This document shows positions 37,193 to 45,650 of a stretch of 64,000 nt of DNA, in pieces. This stretch comes from Calditrichota bacterium. GTDB taxonomy: Bacteria; Calditrichota; Calditrichia; RBG-13-44-9; J042. Under the pieces are notes generated by a model. It searched no databases and was not told where the DNA came from. It was given only the letters and a program-made list of their open reading frames with translations. How positions within the stretch are numbered: the stretch's first letter is position 1; every line of letters starts with the position of its first letter. Made by a program: the position numbers and the translations under genes. The stretch spans positions 124,001 to 188,000 of the forward strand of contig JAADJD010000020.1 in NCBI GenBank assembly GCA_013150955.1. Direction: 5' to 3'.

Positions 37193-40100
37193 ATGAAAAC
37201 AAAAAACATTGTGGGTTTCTTGTTTAGCATTCTTCTGGTAACCAGTCTGTTAGCGGAAACAACACCGCGGGTGTTTGAGGCCATCCAGTTTGTGGATCAC
37301 CGCGGTGAGCCGGTCAAGATTCATCAATATAGTCGGTGGGGGCCATATCTTTACCTGGTGTCGGAAAAGAACATTCTGTTTGAATTTAACCTCCACACCG
37401 GGGAGATGCACCGGATGATCCTTTCCGGAGCTCAGCTGGGTGCGGTAAGTGCCTTTGCCGCTTTATCGCGCGAGAATTTCCTGTTTGCCATGGATAAAAA
37501 GTTGTTCAAATTGCGCGTTCCCGCATTTTACCTGAAAGGCCCCGAGTATCCCGTCAAGGATCAAAAAATCACCGCCATTGTCCCCGTCGATGAAGAACAC
37601 GCCCTGATTTTGTATGAACGCTCCCTGATACTATACAATGTCCTTTCCGGTAAACACCGCGTGTTGTTACATCAGCAGAAGAAAGAGTATGGTCGGTTCC
37701 GGGGGCTGCGGGTCACAGCGGACGGGCACATCTGGGTGCTGGCGTTAAACGCCCTCCTGGAATTGAATCTCAGTGAATCCGGAAAATTCAATATCAAAAA
37801 GCATTCCTACTTTACGGCTCGGGATGTGACCCTGGATGCTAATGGGAATCTCTATATTCTCAGCAAAGAGGGATTACGGCAGGTTGGCCGTGAGGGAACA
37901 CAGCGCTGGCCGACACCTGCCAATATCAAAGGCATTTTCGTGGATCCAGCAGGTGGAATCTGGGTTTATAGCGAGTCGAAAATATACCAGCTGGATGCCG
38001 GAAATTTCATTCACTTACCGTTACCCAAAAAAATTGCCAATGAAAAGATTCTGGGAATGGCGGGTGGGGACTGGAATGAGATATTTATTATTGGCCGGGA
38101 ACATCTGTACTGTTTCCACGATATTCTTCAGCCGGATGATATTGCCACTCATCTGATCGAAAAAATCAACCGGTTTTATACGCCGCGGGCATTGTGGTAC
38201 TTTTGCCAGAGCGATATGCAACGCTTGCTGGAGTATTTGGACCGGTCGGATGATGAAGCCATCAATCGGCGCATCCTGGCCACCATTCTACCCTCCCTTC
38301 CTCAATTGCAGCAAAAAACCGGCATGGACCTGGCCATTGAACCCCATATTCTTCGATTGTCTTCGCAACTGGAACGCAAAACGCTTTTAAAACGATTGAG
38401 CGAGCAGATGGGAATGGAAAACTGGGCGCGGGGCGTTTTTCTCCACAAAACCATTCTGAAGAACGAACGCAGTATAAAGGATAAAATTCGAACCGAATTC
38501 GAGGTCGCTCAGTTGTTTGCCCGCGATACCAGCAATTACCCACTGGCCCGGTATTTGATCGAGAATCTCATTCGAAAATATGACAACATCATCTTTGAAG
38601 AAACCTTGAAAGATTCTCTTTATTTCCTGCTACTGAAATATTCCCGTGGTTTTCCTTTTACGCGGGATCCGGGGCTGGAACGCTACTGGAAGTATTTATT
38701 TGCGAATTCGACAGTTCCAGTGATCAGGGAATATGCCCGTCAGTATTTTTTCAAAAAACGGACCGATGCCAAGTTTGAGATAGAGAGGGATTCGCTGGCA
38801 CAATATCACATCTGGCGGCACGGGCAGACCATGCGCATGCTGGTACCGGTTGCCGAAGGGATCTGGTACCTGGATACGAATGGCCGCCTGCATTATCTGG
38901 ACACGCGCAACGGTGTGATATCCTCTCCGAGGGCCCTAAAACGTTTACGCCTCGATCGGTTGCTGGCGGTTTCCGACAGGGTGCTGGGTATTACCAATCG
39001 CGGCCGATTGCTCCAATTGTCCCTGAAAGGAGCGCAGGACTTTCAACCGGCACCGCCTTTTCCGGTAAAGAATGCCTGGGTTGCCGGAGCCGATATTATC
39101 ATCCTGGGTAAGCGAGGCAAACGCTGGTTGATCAGCAGTCTGGATGTGCGCGTGGGCTCCCGATGGAGCACCCCGGTCGAACTACCAATTGAACTGGCCG
39201 ATCTGAGTTTCATTTATGTAAGCAAAATTACGGCGCAGGCATACTTGCTGGTAACCCGGACAAAAGCCTATCGATATGATGTTACCAGCCGTCAGGCACG
39301 TAGTATTCAGCTGCCGCCCCAAATTTTAACCATCTCTGATTGTGTTCTGGATGATCAGCGCGGGTTTTATTTTGCCACCAACAATGGGCTCTGGTATTAT
39401 CGAGATCTGGATGGGAGCTGGAGTCACAAGTCGATAGAGGATGCGCTTCCGGAGACGGCCATCAGAAAATTAAGTTTTGATTACCGAAATGGGGTGCTGG
39501 CATTTGCTTCGGCAGATGTGGTGGGTATTCAGGACAGGTTCGGGTGGATGCTTTTCCGATTGCCGCCATTGAACGTAACCGCCTCTCCGCCATCCCATTT
39601 GCAATTTGATGCCCAATTGAATCTGTACGTGCTGCAGGAAACTCGCAGTGTGGTCTGGCAACGCAATCTTAAATTGGATTTGAACAACATGGTGGCCCGG
39701 CTGATGGATGCGGAGGATTATTTCCATCAGCGCCGTGCCATCCCTCACTTTATCCAGCTACTGAAGCGGGCGGAACGCATTCAGGAATTGTCGGATTGGG
39801 CGTCCGTCTATCAGGCGCTGTTATACATTCGCATGAAAAAATACAAAGAGGCGGTGGAAATCTATCAGTTAAAGCTGGGCGGAAGTCGGGCCCATTCTTC
39901 CGAATGGTTGAGTGATATGAATTTTCTTGTTCTGGTGGATCAGCTGTTCGATCAACAAAAGTGGGAAACGGTTCTGGATGTGAGCAAAACGTTGTTTCCT
40001 TACCTTCGGGATCAGGCGGTACGGTCTTTAAGCCGGGAATATTATTTGAAAAAAATGAGGGAGGGAGGGCCCCGGCAGTTCACTCGAGACAAACTGGAAC

Positions 40101-40426
40101 TGGCACTCTGGCTACGGGAAACCACTGAGGATGCATCGTTTTCCAGAAAGCTGGAGTACGAGATCCAGCAATTGTTGATGGCCCTGTACATGGCAAGGGA
40201 TGCCGAGTTTGAAAAATATCTCTCCCGGGTTGTGCGCAATTTTTCGCAGTCGACTTTTCTACCCATCTGGTACTTTTTGTGGGCGCGATATGCCTATGAC
40301 AATGGCAATTTCCAGAAAGCCGTACAGTACATCACCAATCACGTGGAGCATGGGGGAGATCGCTGGTTGGGAATACTTTCCGGGCCATTCTACCTGCGAT
40401 CGTTAGTCCAGCTGGTTCTGCAATAA
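37193..40426 (+). CDS. Large exported double beta-propeller protein (1077 aa)
   Basis: A signal peptide (residues 1–22, ending LLAE) is followed by a first propeller (about 25–315; blades such as VTADGHIWVLALNALLELN, VTLDANGNLYILSKEG and VDPAGGIWVYSESKIYQL). A helical linker (about 320–540) precedes a second propeller (about 545–830), and a helical TPR-like C-terminus (about 840–1077) completes it. The blade sequences are of the Reg_prop/NHL type found in periplasmic sensor domains, but no kinase or receiver domain is attached. No enzyme motif is seen. It starts 2 bp after the barrel gene. The function is unknown; a scaffold or sensor is plausible. Confidence 0.65.
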   Translation: MKTKNIVGFLFSILLVTSLLAETTPRVFEAIQFVDHRGEPVKIHQYSRWGPYLYLVSEKNILFEFNLHTGEMHRMILSGAQLGAVSAFAALSRENFLFAMDKKLFKLRVPAFYLKGPEYPVKDQKITAIVPVDEEHALILYERSLILYNVLSGKHRVLLHQQKKEYGRFRGLRVTADGHIWVLALNALLELNLSESGKFNIKKHSYFTARDVTLDANGNLYILSKEGLRQVGREGTQRWPTPANIKGIFVDPAGGIWVYSESKIYQLDAGNFIHLPLPKKIANEKILGMAGGDWNEIFIIGREHLYCFHDILQPDDIATHLIEKINRFYTPRALWYFCQSDMQRLLEYLDRSDDEAINRRILATILPSLPQLQQKTGMDLAIEPHILRLSSQLERKTLLKRLSEQMGMENWARGVFLHKTILKNERSIKDKIRTEFEVAQLFARDTSNYPLARYLIENLIRKYDNIIFEETLKDSLYFLLLKYSRGFPFTRDPGLERYWKYLFANSTVPVIREYARQYFFKKRTDAKFEIERDSLAQYHIWRHGQTMRMLVPVAEGIWYLDTNGRLHYLDTRNGVISSPRALKRLRLDRLLAVSDRVLGITNRGRLLQLSLKGAQDFQPAPPFPVKNAWVAGADIIILGKRGKRWLISSLDVRVGSRWSTPVELPIELADLSFIYVSKITAQAYLLVTRTKAYRYDVTSRQARSIQLPPQILTISDCVLDDQRGFYFATNNGLWYYRDLDGSWSHKSIEDALPETAIRKLSFDYRNGVLAFASADVVGIQDRFGWMLFRLPPLNVTASPPSHLQFDAQLNLYVLQETRSVVWQRNLKLDLNNMVARLMDAEDYFHQRRAIPHFIQLLKRAERIQELSDWASVYQALLYIRMKKYKEAVEIYQLKLGGSRAHSSEWLSDMNFLVLVDQLFDQQKWETVLDVSKTLFPYLRDQAVRSLSREYYLKKMREGGPRQFTRDKLELALWLRETTEDASFSRKLEYEIQQLLMALYMARDAEFEKYLSRVVRNFSQSTFLPIWYFLWARYAYDNGNFQKAVQYITNHVEHGGDRWLGILSGPFYLRSLVQLVLQ

Positions 40427-40460
40427 ACCACCAGTTAATCATAAAGAGGGTGGGTGAGGC

Positions 40461-43199
40461 ATGAGCAGGACAAATCAATTGTTCCGGTATGTTGGCCTCT
40501 ATGTTCTGATAGCGTGTCTGGGGACGGGCCAGATAAATGCGAGCCTGTTTCAGTGGGTTCAGCGATTTCCTTCGGGAGGCCTAACCCCGATAAAGATTCT
40601 GTTTTCCCCCGATCAAACCATCTATCTATATGCCAATGGATTGGATGAAAACTACCGAAACGTCAACCGCCTGTTCATGTTCGACAGATCAGGTAATTTT
40701 CTGCTAAAACAATCGGTACCTCTGGGCACATCCGTGGTCTTAACGGATGTGCTTTTGCTACCGGGTGGGGAAACCCTTTATGTGGGACAGGATGAAAATG
40801 ATTTTAGCGGTTATGTGGGAATTGCCACCGGATCCCAATCGGCACAACGGTTCCCCCTGCAAACGCCGGAAAATCGTCCCCTGGCCGTCAAGTCGGCGAC
40901 AATCAAGGATCGTTCTCGCGTGCTTCTGGCAGGGTGTCTGGAGTCTCCAAAGGGCATTCTGGAGGGTCGGGACGGGTACCTGGCGTTTCTGGACATTCCC
41001 AACCAAAAAGTTTTCCATCGGGTTCTGGGGAAGCCGGGCATCGAGGAAGGTCTCAATAGTGCAGTGGTGTTGTCGGATGGGCGTGTGGTTGCCGGTGGTT
41101 ACGAATATCAGGATGGGCAATACAATGGCTGGTTGGTGGTGCTGGATTCCACGTTGACCCGGGTTTTGCTGGAAAAACAGTTTCCCAATGGATGGGTCAA
41201 TCGCGTGTTTCGGATGCCGGATGGGGGATGGGGAATTCTGGGCTATCGTTTTTCCGAAACGCAACGGGAAAAAAACGCCTGGTTTGTGGTGTTTGACAAA
41301 AATATGCAACTGCGATGGGAATGGCAATCCAGTCTCTGGGGGGATGATGAGTTTCGGGATGGCTTTGTGACCGTCGATCGGCGTCTGGCATTTTGCGGTT
41401 ATGCCACGCTCAGTGGAAGTCGAAAGGCCATATTTATGAAGTTCGACTGGATGACACGTCAGAAACTGTTTCAAAAACCGCTGTCCCGTTTTAAGTCCAG
41501 TGTGGCTCAGGTGTTGTATGAATTGCCCACGGGACGCATTCTGATGGCGGGTGAGCTACCCGAAAGCCATGCCGGTTTTATCCTGCAGGAACAGGGCATC
41601 AACAAACGGGCGTATCCTCCGCAAATTTTTCTGGCCTACCAGGTGCTGGATGCCAACAGCAATCGAAAGGTTGAGCCGGGCGAAAATTATTTTCTGAAGA
41701 TTCAGATTGATAACCGCGGGAAAACGGCGTTGAAAAATGGCGAACTGGTCATTCAGGCGGACGACGAGGGGCTGGGCATCCTGGAGCAGCAGGTCATTTT
41801 AATTGGGGATATTTTTCCCGGTCAAACCCGCCTGGTGCAGCGCAGTTTTCAGGCCGCCAGCTATATCCAGCCCGGGGTTTCTCATATTTACCTGAGGGTT
41901 CGGGAGATGGGCAATACATATCTGGAACGATCGGTTAAAATCCAAAAGGCACCGGGCCGGAGTTTGCAGATTTCATTTAACGTATTTCCCGGTGTGGTTT
42001 TCCCGGAAGACACCACCACGGTCACCCTGCAGATAAGAAATAGTTCGTCCTTTGCGGCGAAAGATTGTCGCCTGAAGATCCTGTCCAATCATCCCGCCAT
42101 CAAATTGATGGGCGATGTGGATCGGTCGCAACTGGAAATCGGTTCGGGGGAGGAAATCTCTCTGGAGTTTCGGTTGTTTGTGGCCCCCACCTACACCGGG
42201 CCCGAAAAGCTGCCTCTGGTATTGTACCTGCAATCCCGGGCATCCAACCTGTCCCTTCGGCGCCCCCTGGATATTCGTCTGGAAAAAGCGCCCACGGAAA
42301 TGGTGGTGACCTCACCCCCCGCCGTATCCCCAACCGCAAAGCAACTGGCCCCCATCGATGTCGATATGCGACTGAATCCCGAAATTGATATTGAGGCCAA
42401 CATTCCCAGAATCGCAAAAAAAGATCCTCTAAAATTTGCTGTGGTTATTGGCAACCGGGATTATCGACATGGGATTGCGCCGGTAGATTATGCCATTCGA
42501 GATGCGTTTGTGTTCAAGGAGTATTTGATAAACATGCTGGGATTCGACGAAGGGAATGTGTTTTTCCTGCCCAATGCCACCAAGTCGGATTTTGAACGCT
42601 TTTTTGGGGATGAACGAAATGTACGCGGGAAATTGTACAACAGCATTGTTCCCGGAAAGTCCGACGTGATCGTCTTTTATTCCGGTCATGGTGCACCGGG
42701 ACGTTCGAAAGATGAGGACAATTATCTGGTTCCCGTGGATGCCGACCCCAATTTTCTGCGGATGACGGGTTACCCATTAAATCAGTTTTATCAAAATATC
42801 AGCCAGATTCCCGCACGCAATATTCTGGTGATCATCGATGCTTGCTTTAGTGGGCAGGTGTATCAGGGGATCAGCCCCATTTTTGTGTATGTTCCACCGG
42901 AAGAGCGCGTTGCCCCCCATTTTATTGCGTTGACCAGTACTTCGGAAACGGAGACCTCCGTCTGGCTGGAAGACAAACGGCACAGTCTGTTTACTTACCT
43001 GTTTTTGAAGGGATTGCAAACATTTGAGGCCGATCGCAATCGCGATCTCAAGATTACCATAAAAGAAATGTACGAGTATTTAACGGATCCGATCAATCTG
43101 TCCCACAGCATCCCTTATCTGGCGCGTAAATTGCGCAATGTGGAGCAGCGACCATCGCTCTTTGGTAAGAATGTTCAGTTTATTCTGGTAGAGCGGTAA
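40461..43199 (+). CDS. Exported caspase-like (peptidase C14) protease with propeller and Ig-like domains
   Basis: A 912-residue protein. After a signal peptide (about 1–28) comes a beta-propeller-like region (about 35–390) and Ig/CARDB-like modules (about 395–620, for example VEPGENYFLKIQIDNRGKT). The C-terminal caspase-fold domain (about 650–905) starts KFAVVIGNRDYRHG and has the catalytic His743 in YSGHGA and Cys795 in DACFSG. Both catalytic residues are intact, so it should be an active cysteine protease, probably with the Arg/Lys preference of bacterial metacaspase-type enzymes (known of the family). Export places it outside the cytoplasm. It is followed by a DUF4384 protein, a frequent neighbour of such proteases. 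Confidence 0.85.
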   Translation: MSRTNQLFRYVGLYVLIACLGTGQINASLFQWVQRFPSGGLTPIKILFSPDQTIYLYANGLDENYRNVNRLFMFDRSGNFLLKQSVPLGTSVVLTDVLLLPGGETLYVGQDENDFSGYVGIATGSQSAQRFPLQTPENRPLAVKSATIKDRSRVLLAGCLESPKGILEGRDGYLAFLDIPNQKVFHRVLGKPGIEEGLNSAVVLSDGRVVAGGYEYQDGQYNGWLVVLDSTLTRVLLEKQFPNGWVNRVFRMPDGGWGILGYRFSETQREKNAWFVVFDKNMQLRWEWQSSLWGDDEFRDGFVTVDRRLAFCGYATLSGSRKAIFMKFDWMTRQKLFQKPLSRFKSSVAQVLYELPTGRILMAGELPESHAGFILQEQGINKRAYPPQIFLAYQVLDANSNRKVEPGENYFLKIQIDNRGKTALKNGELVIQADDEGLGILEQQVILIGDIFPGQTRLVQRSFQAASYIQPGVSHIYLRVREMGNTYLERSVKIQKAPGRSLQISFNVFPGVVFPEDTTTVTLQIRNSSSFAAKDCRLKILSNHPAIKLMGDVDRSQLEIGSGEEISLEFRLFVAPTYTGPEKLPLVLYLQSRASNLSLRRPLDIRLEKAPTEMVVTSPPAVSPTAKQLAPIDVDMRLNPEIDIEANIPRIAKKDPLKFAVVIGNRDYRHGIAPVDYAIRDAFVFKEYLINMLGFDEGNVFFLPNATKSDFERFFGDERNVRGKLYNSIVPGKSDVIVFYSGHGAPGRSKDEDNYLVPVDADPNFLRMTGYPLNQFYQNISQIPARNILVIIDACFSGQVYQGISPIFVYVPPEERVAPHFIALTSTSETETSVWLEDKRHSLFTYLFLKGLQTFEADRNRDLKITIKEMYEYLTDPINLSHSIPYLARKLRNVEQRPSLFGKNVQFILVER

Positions 43200-43246
43200 G
43201 GGACGCAAATCGGAATCTGCAAGGAATGATGAGGAGATCCGGCTTC

Positions 43247-44071
43247 ATGAAAGTACTCATCCTTCTGTTATGTTTTGGACTGGGCATTCAGGCGCAGACC
43301 CATTCGGGGGTGGTGGAGGCGATTGGGGAAGCATCGCTGGAATATTTATCCCAGAAAGAAGCCATCCAGCAGGCCATGATGGAAGCCCGGCGCCAGGCCA
43401 TCGAGAAGGTCTGTGGTTCTCAAATTGCCGGCCAAAAAGTGGTTTCCAATTTCCGCCTGGTCGCCGATGTGATCGAAAATTTAACCACTGCGAAAGTCAC
43501 GGTGCTGGATTCCGCCATCCAGATGGTGGAAAGTGGAAAGACGCCTTCTGGAATTCCCATCATGCGGGTCAGGGCACGCATTCGGGCGCAGGTAAATTGC
43601 GGAGTGCAACAGCCGGATCCGGGATTTCACCTGCGTATTCAGCTGAGCAAGACCCGTGTGGCCCATGGGGACACCTTTTACCTGACCATCACCCCCAGCA
43701 AGGAGTGTTACCTCAACATTTTTAATGTGACCGGTGAAGGCGATGTGTACCTCTTATACCCGGGGGCAGATCCCCGATTGCGCCAGCGACAGCTGCAGGC
43801 AAATAAGCCCTGGCGCTTTCCCTATCCGCTCAAAGCGTTTTGTCCACCGGATCGATCTCAGGTGACCGAATGGATTTATGTGGTGGGCACCCGATTTCCC
43901 ATCGAGCTTTTTCCGTTAAAAGAAGGCGGCCCTTATGCCGAAACCGATGCCCGCATGGGACTGGTCTGGAAAAGCCAGCGCGCTTTTTACAACGATATTT
44001 TGTTGCAATTACTGGAAATTCCCAGGAACCAGCGTGCGGAATCCCGTGAAGCCATTACGGTTTATCGCTAA
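43247..44071 (+). CDS. Exported DUF4384 domain protein
   Basis: A 274-residue protein: signal peptide (about 1–17, ending IQAQ), an N-terminal LPP20/FlgT-like module (GEASLEYLSQKEAIQQAM, about 25–110), then a DUF4384 domain (about 125–255) with the typical YLNIFNVTGEGDVYLLYP motif. DUF4384 is found fused to, or beside, caspase-like proteases and kinases; its biochemical role is not established. I chose the ATG at 43247 since TGAGGAG lies ten bases upstream and the signal peptide begins there; an ATG at 43226 is possible. It is the last gene of the 16-gene run. Confidence 0.76.
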   Translation: MKVLILLLCFGLGIQAQTHSGVVEAIGEASLEYLSQKEAIQQAMMEARRQAIEKVCGSQIAGQKVVSNFRLVADVIENLTTAKVTVLDSAIQMVESGKTPSGIPIMRVRARIRAQVNCGVQQPDPGFHLRIQLSKTRVAHGDTFYLTITPSKECYLNIFNVTGEGDVYLLYPGADPRLRQRQLQANKPWRFPYPLKAFCPPDRSQVTEWIYVVGTRFPIELFPLKEGGPYAETDARMGLVWKSQRAFYNDILLQLLEIPRNQRAESREAITVYR

Positions 44072-44271
44072 GGTCATCGGGAACTTCATCGGTGTGAATT
44101 CCGTTTATTATTCAGAATTTTCAGAAAGTGATAGCGAACGTCCTGAAGGTATCCGATAGGTACAACGGTTAAAGATTTCGGGAGCGGATCAAGATCGGTT
44201 CAGTACAGCGCAACCATTAAAAGGCATGTGAAAGACCGCCTCATAGCTCCTCCGTGCACCGGAGGAAAATG

Positions 44272-44303
44272 AAAAAGCCAGGGGAAGGATCCCCTGGCTT
44301 TTT
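44272..44303. terminator. Strong bidirectional intrinsic terminator
   Basis: AAAAAGCCAGGGGA (44272–44285) and TCCCCTGGCTTTTT (44290–44303) form a perfect 14-bp stem with a 4-nt loop. It has T-runs on both strands, between the convergent DUF4384 gene and the susD-like gene. In 44072–44271 I see only a small extra hairpin (CCTCCG … CGGAGG, 44248–44264). Confidence 0.9.
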
Positions 44304-44319
44304 GGATTGGAGGGGTTAT

Positions 44320-45630
44320 TTATCCGCCGCTTTCAGGCAATTCGGTTTCTGGAATGGGCATCTTATCCAGAATCTTGTCTTTATCCGGCCGATCGATGGG
44401 CAAGGCATCCAGCCTTCCAAAACGACGCATATCCACCCAGCGATGCCCTTCAATGAAAAGGGAATAGCGCCGTTCGTGCAGCAATTGATTAATCGCCTGA
44501 TCGGCATCGGTTAACGTGACTGGCCCCAGACCCGCAGCCTGCCGAACCACATTGATGTCCGTTTGCGCATCGGCCAGCTTACCCAGCCCAATGTTGGCCT
44601 CGGCACGGATCAGCAGAAGTTCCTCGTTGCGGATGATGGGCAAACGATCCACGTCGCTTTCGGTAACCGTAATGGCCAGATCCGTGGTCAGATCATCGAA
44701 TTTCGTGACATCGCTGCGTTTAAATACCTTGGAGGCAAAGCGCTGATCGCCGGCTTCGGCGTCCGTCTCGAAGCTGGGATGAGCCATGAACTTTACGAAT
44801 GGCGCTTCAGGATTTTCGTAAATTTCGTTGGTCTGATCCCCCAGGCCGGTGCCATAAACCATATACACGCCCAGATCCATCGGGGCGTTGGGATCAATGA
44901 AGGACGCATCGAGGGCATCCAGGGCATCCTGAAATTTGTTCTGGTAAATGGCAACCCTTGCCCGCAGTGCCCGGTTGAATTTGGCAAAGCCTTCCGGGTT
45001 GTCGAATCCGCTGAAACCCGAAGACAGCTGAAACGGAAACGCATCTCCGGCGGCCTGCAATGCGGTATACCCTTCATCCAGATTCTGTTCAATAAATGCA
45101 AACGCTTCGGCCTTGCTGGCCATAGGAGCGTTTAAGTCCCCGGAAAAGTCCAGCTTGATGCCGTTTTCGTCCAGATAGTTTAAATTCAGGAGTAACTGAT
45201 AGGCCATGATGGTTTTGGCAAACCCCTCGATGCCAGCCTTTTCGGCACCCGAGAAGTTGTTGGCCTTGTCCAGCAAGAATCGACAATCCGCTACCACCCG
45301 ATACCGTGCCGACCAGGGGCGGTTGACAATAAATCCGCCGGGATCGGGTCGACCGAATAACAATTCACCGGTATAGCGGGGATCTGCCGGTTCGAAGTAG
45401 TAGGCTTCGCGCCCCACCACAGACACTGCACGAAGGTAAATGGCATAATCGATGCGCATGCCGGCTTCAGCGCCCGATACCAGCGTCTGGATGGGGACAT
45501 TCTCCAGATCCGGGGCATTGGGATTCGGAAAATTCAATTCCCCGCAGGACAGCATCATCAACGATGCCAGCCCAACAAGGATCAGAATTGTCCGAAAAAG
45601 TTGCGTTTTTTGTAACGGTATATTCCTCAT
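44320..45630 (-). CDS. susD: SusD/RagB-family nutrient-binding outer-membrane lipoprotein
   Basis: A 436-residue lipoprotein (lipobox LMMLSC, Cys29). It has the SusD hallmarks: an N-terminal LNFPNPNAPDLENV-like stretch after the lipid anchor, TPR-type helices, and the C-terminal motif LLHERRYSLFIEGHRWVDMRRFG. SusD proteins cap the SusC barrel and bind glycans or other oligomers at the cell surface. It is shorter than most SusD proteins (usually about 480–600 residues). It is 20 bp downstream of the SusC-type receptor in the same operon and shares the terminator at 44272–44303 with the opposing gene. The ligand cannot be predicted; no glycoside hydrolase or anti-sigma factor is adjacent. Confidence 0.93.
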   Translation of the reverse strand: MRNIPLQKTQLFRTILILVGLASLMMLSCGELNFPNPNAPDLENVPIQTLVSGAEAGMRIDYAIYLRAVSVVGREAYYFEPADPRYTGELLFGRPDPGGFIVNRPWSARYRVVADCRFLLDKANNFSGAEKAGIEGFAKTIMAYQLLLNLNYLDENGIKLDFSGDLNAPMASKAEAFAFIEQNLDEGYTALQAAGDAFPFQLSSGFSGFDNPEGFAKFNRALRARVAIYQNKFQDALDALDASFIDPNAPMDLGVYMVYGTGLGDQTNEIYENPEAPFVKFMAHPSFETDAEAGDQRFASKVFKRSDVTKFDDLTTDLAITVTESDVDRLPIIRNEELLLIRAEANIGLGKLADAQTDINVVRQAAGLGPVTLTDADQAINQLLHERRYSLFIEGHRWVDMRRFGRLDALPIDRPDKDKILDKMPIPETELPESGG

Positions 45631-45650
45631 CGTTAAGCTTCCTTTCCTGT

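Noticed and set aside
44248-44264. CCTCCG … CGGAGG hairpin as a second terminator
   Set aside because: The stem has only six pairs and no T-run; the strong terminator 8 bp downstream explains the site.
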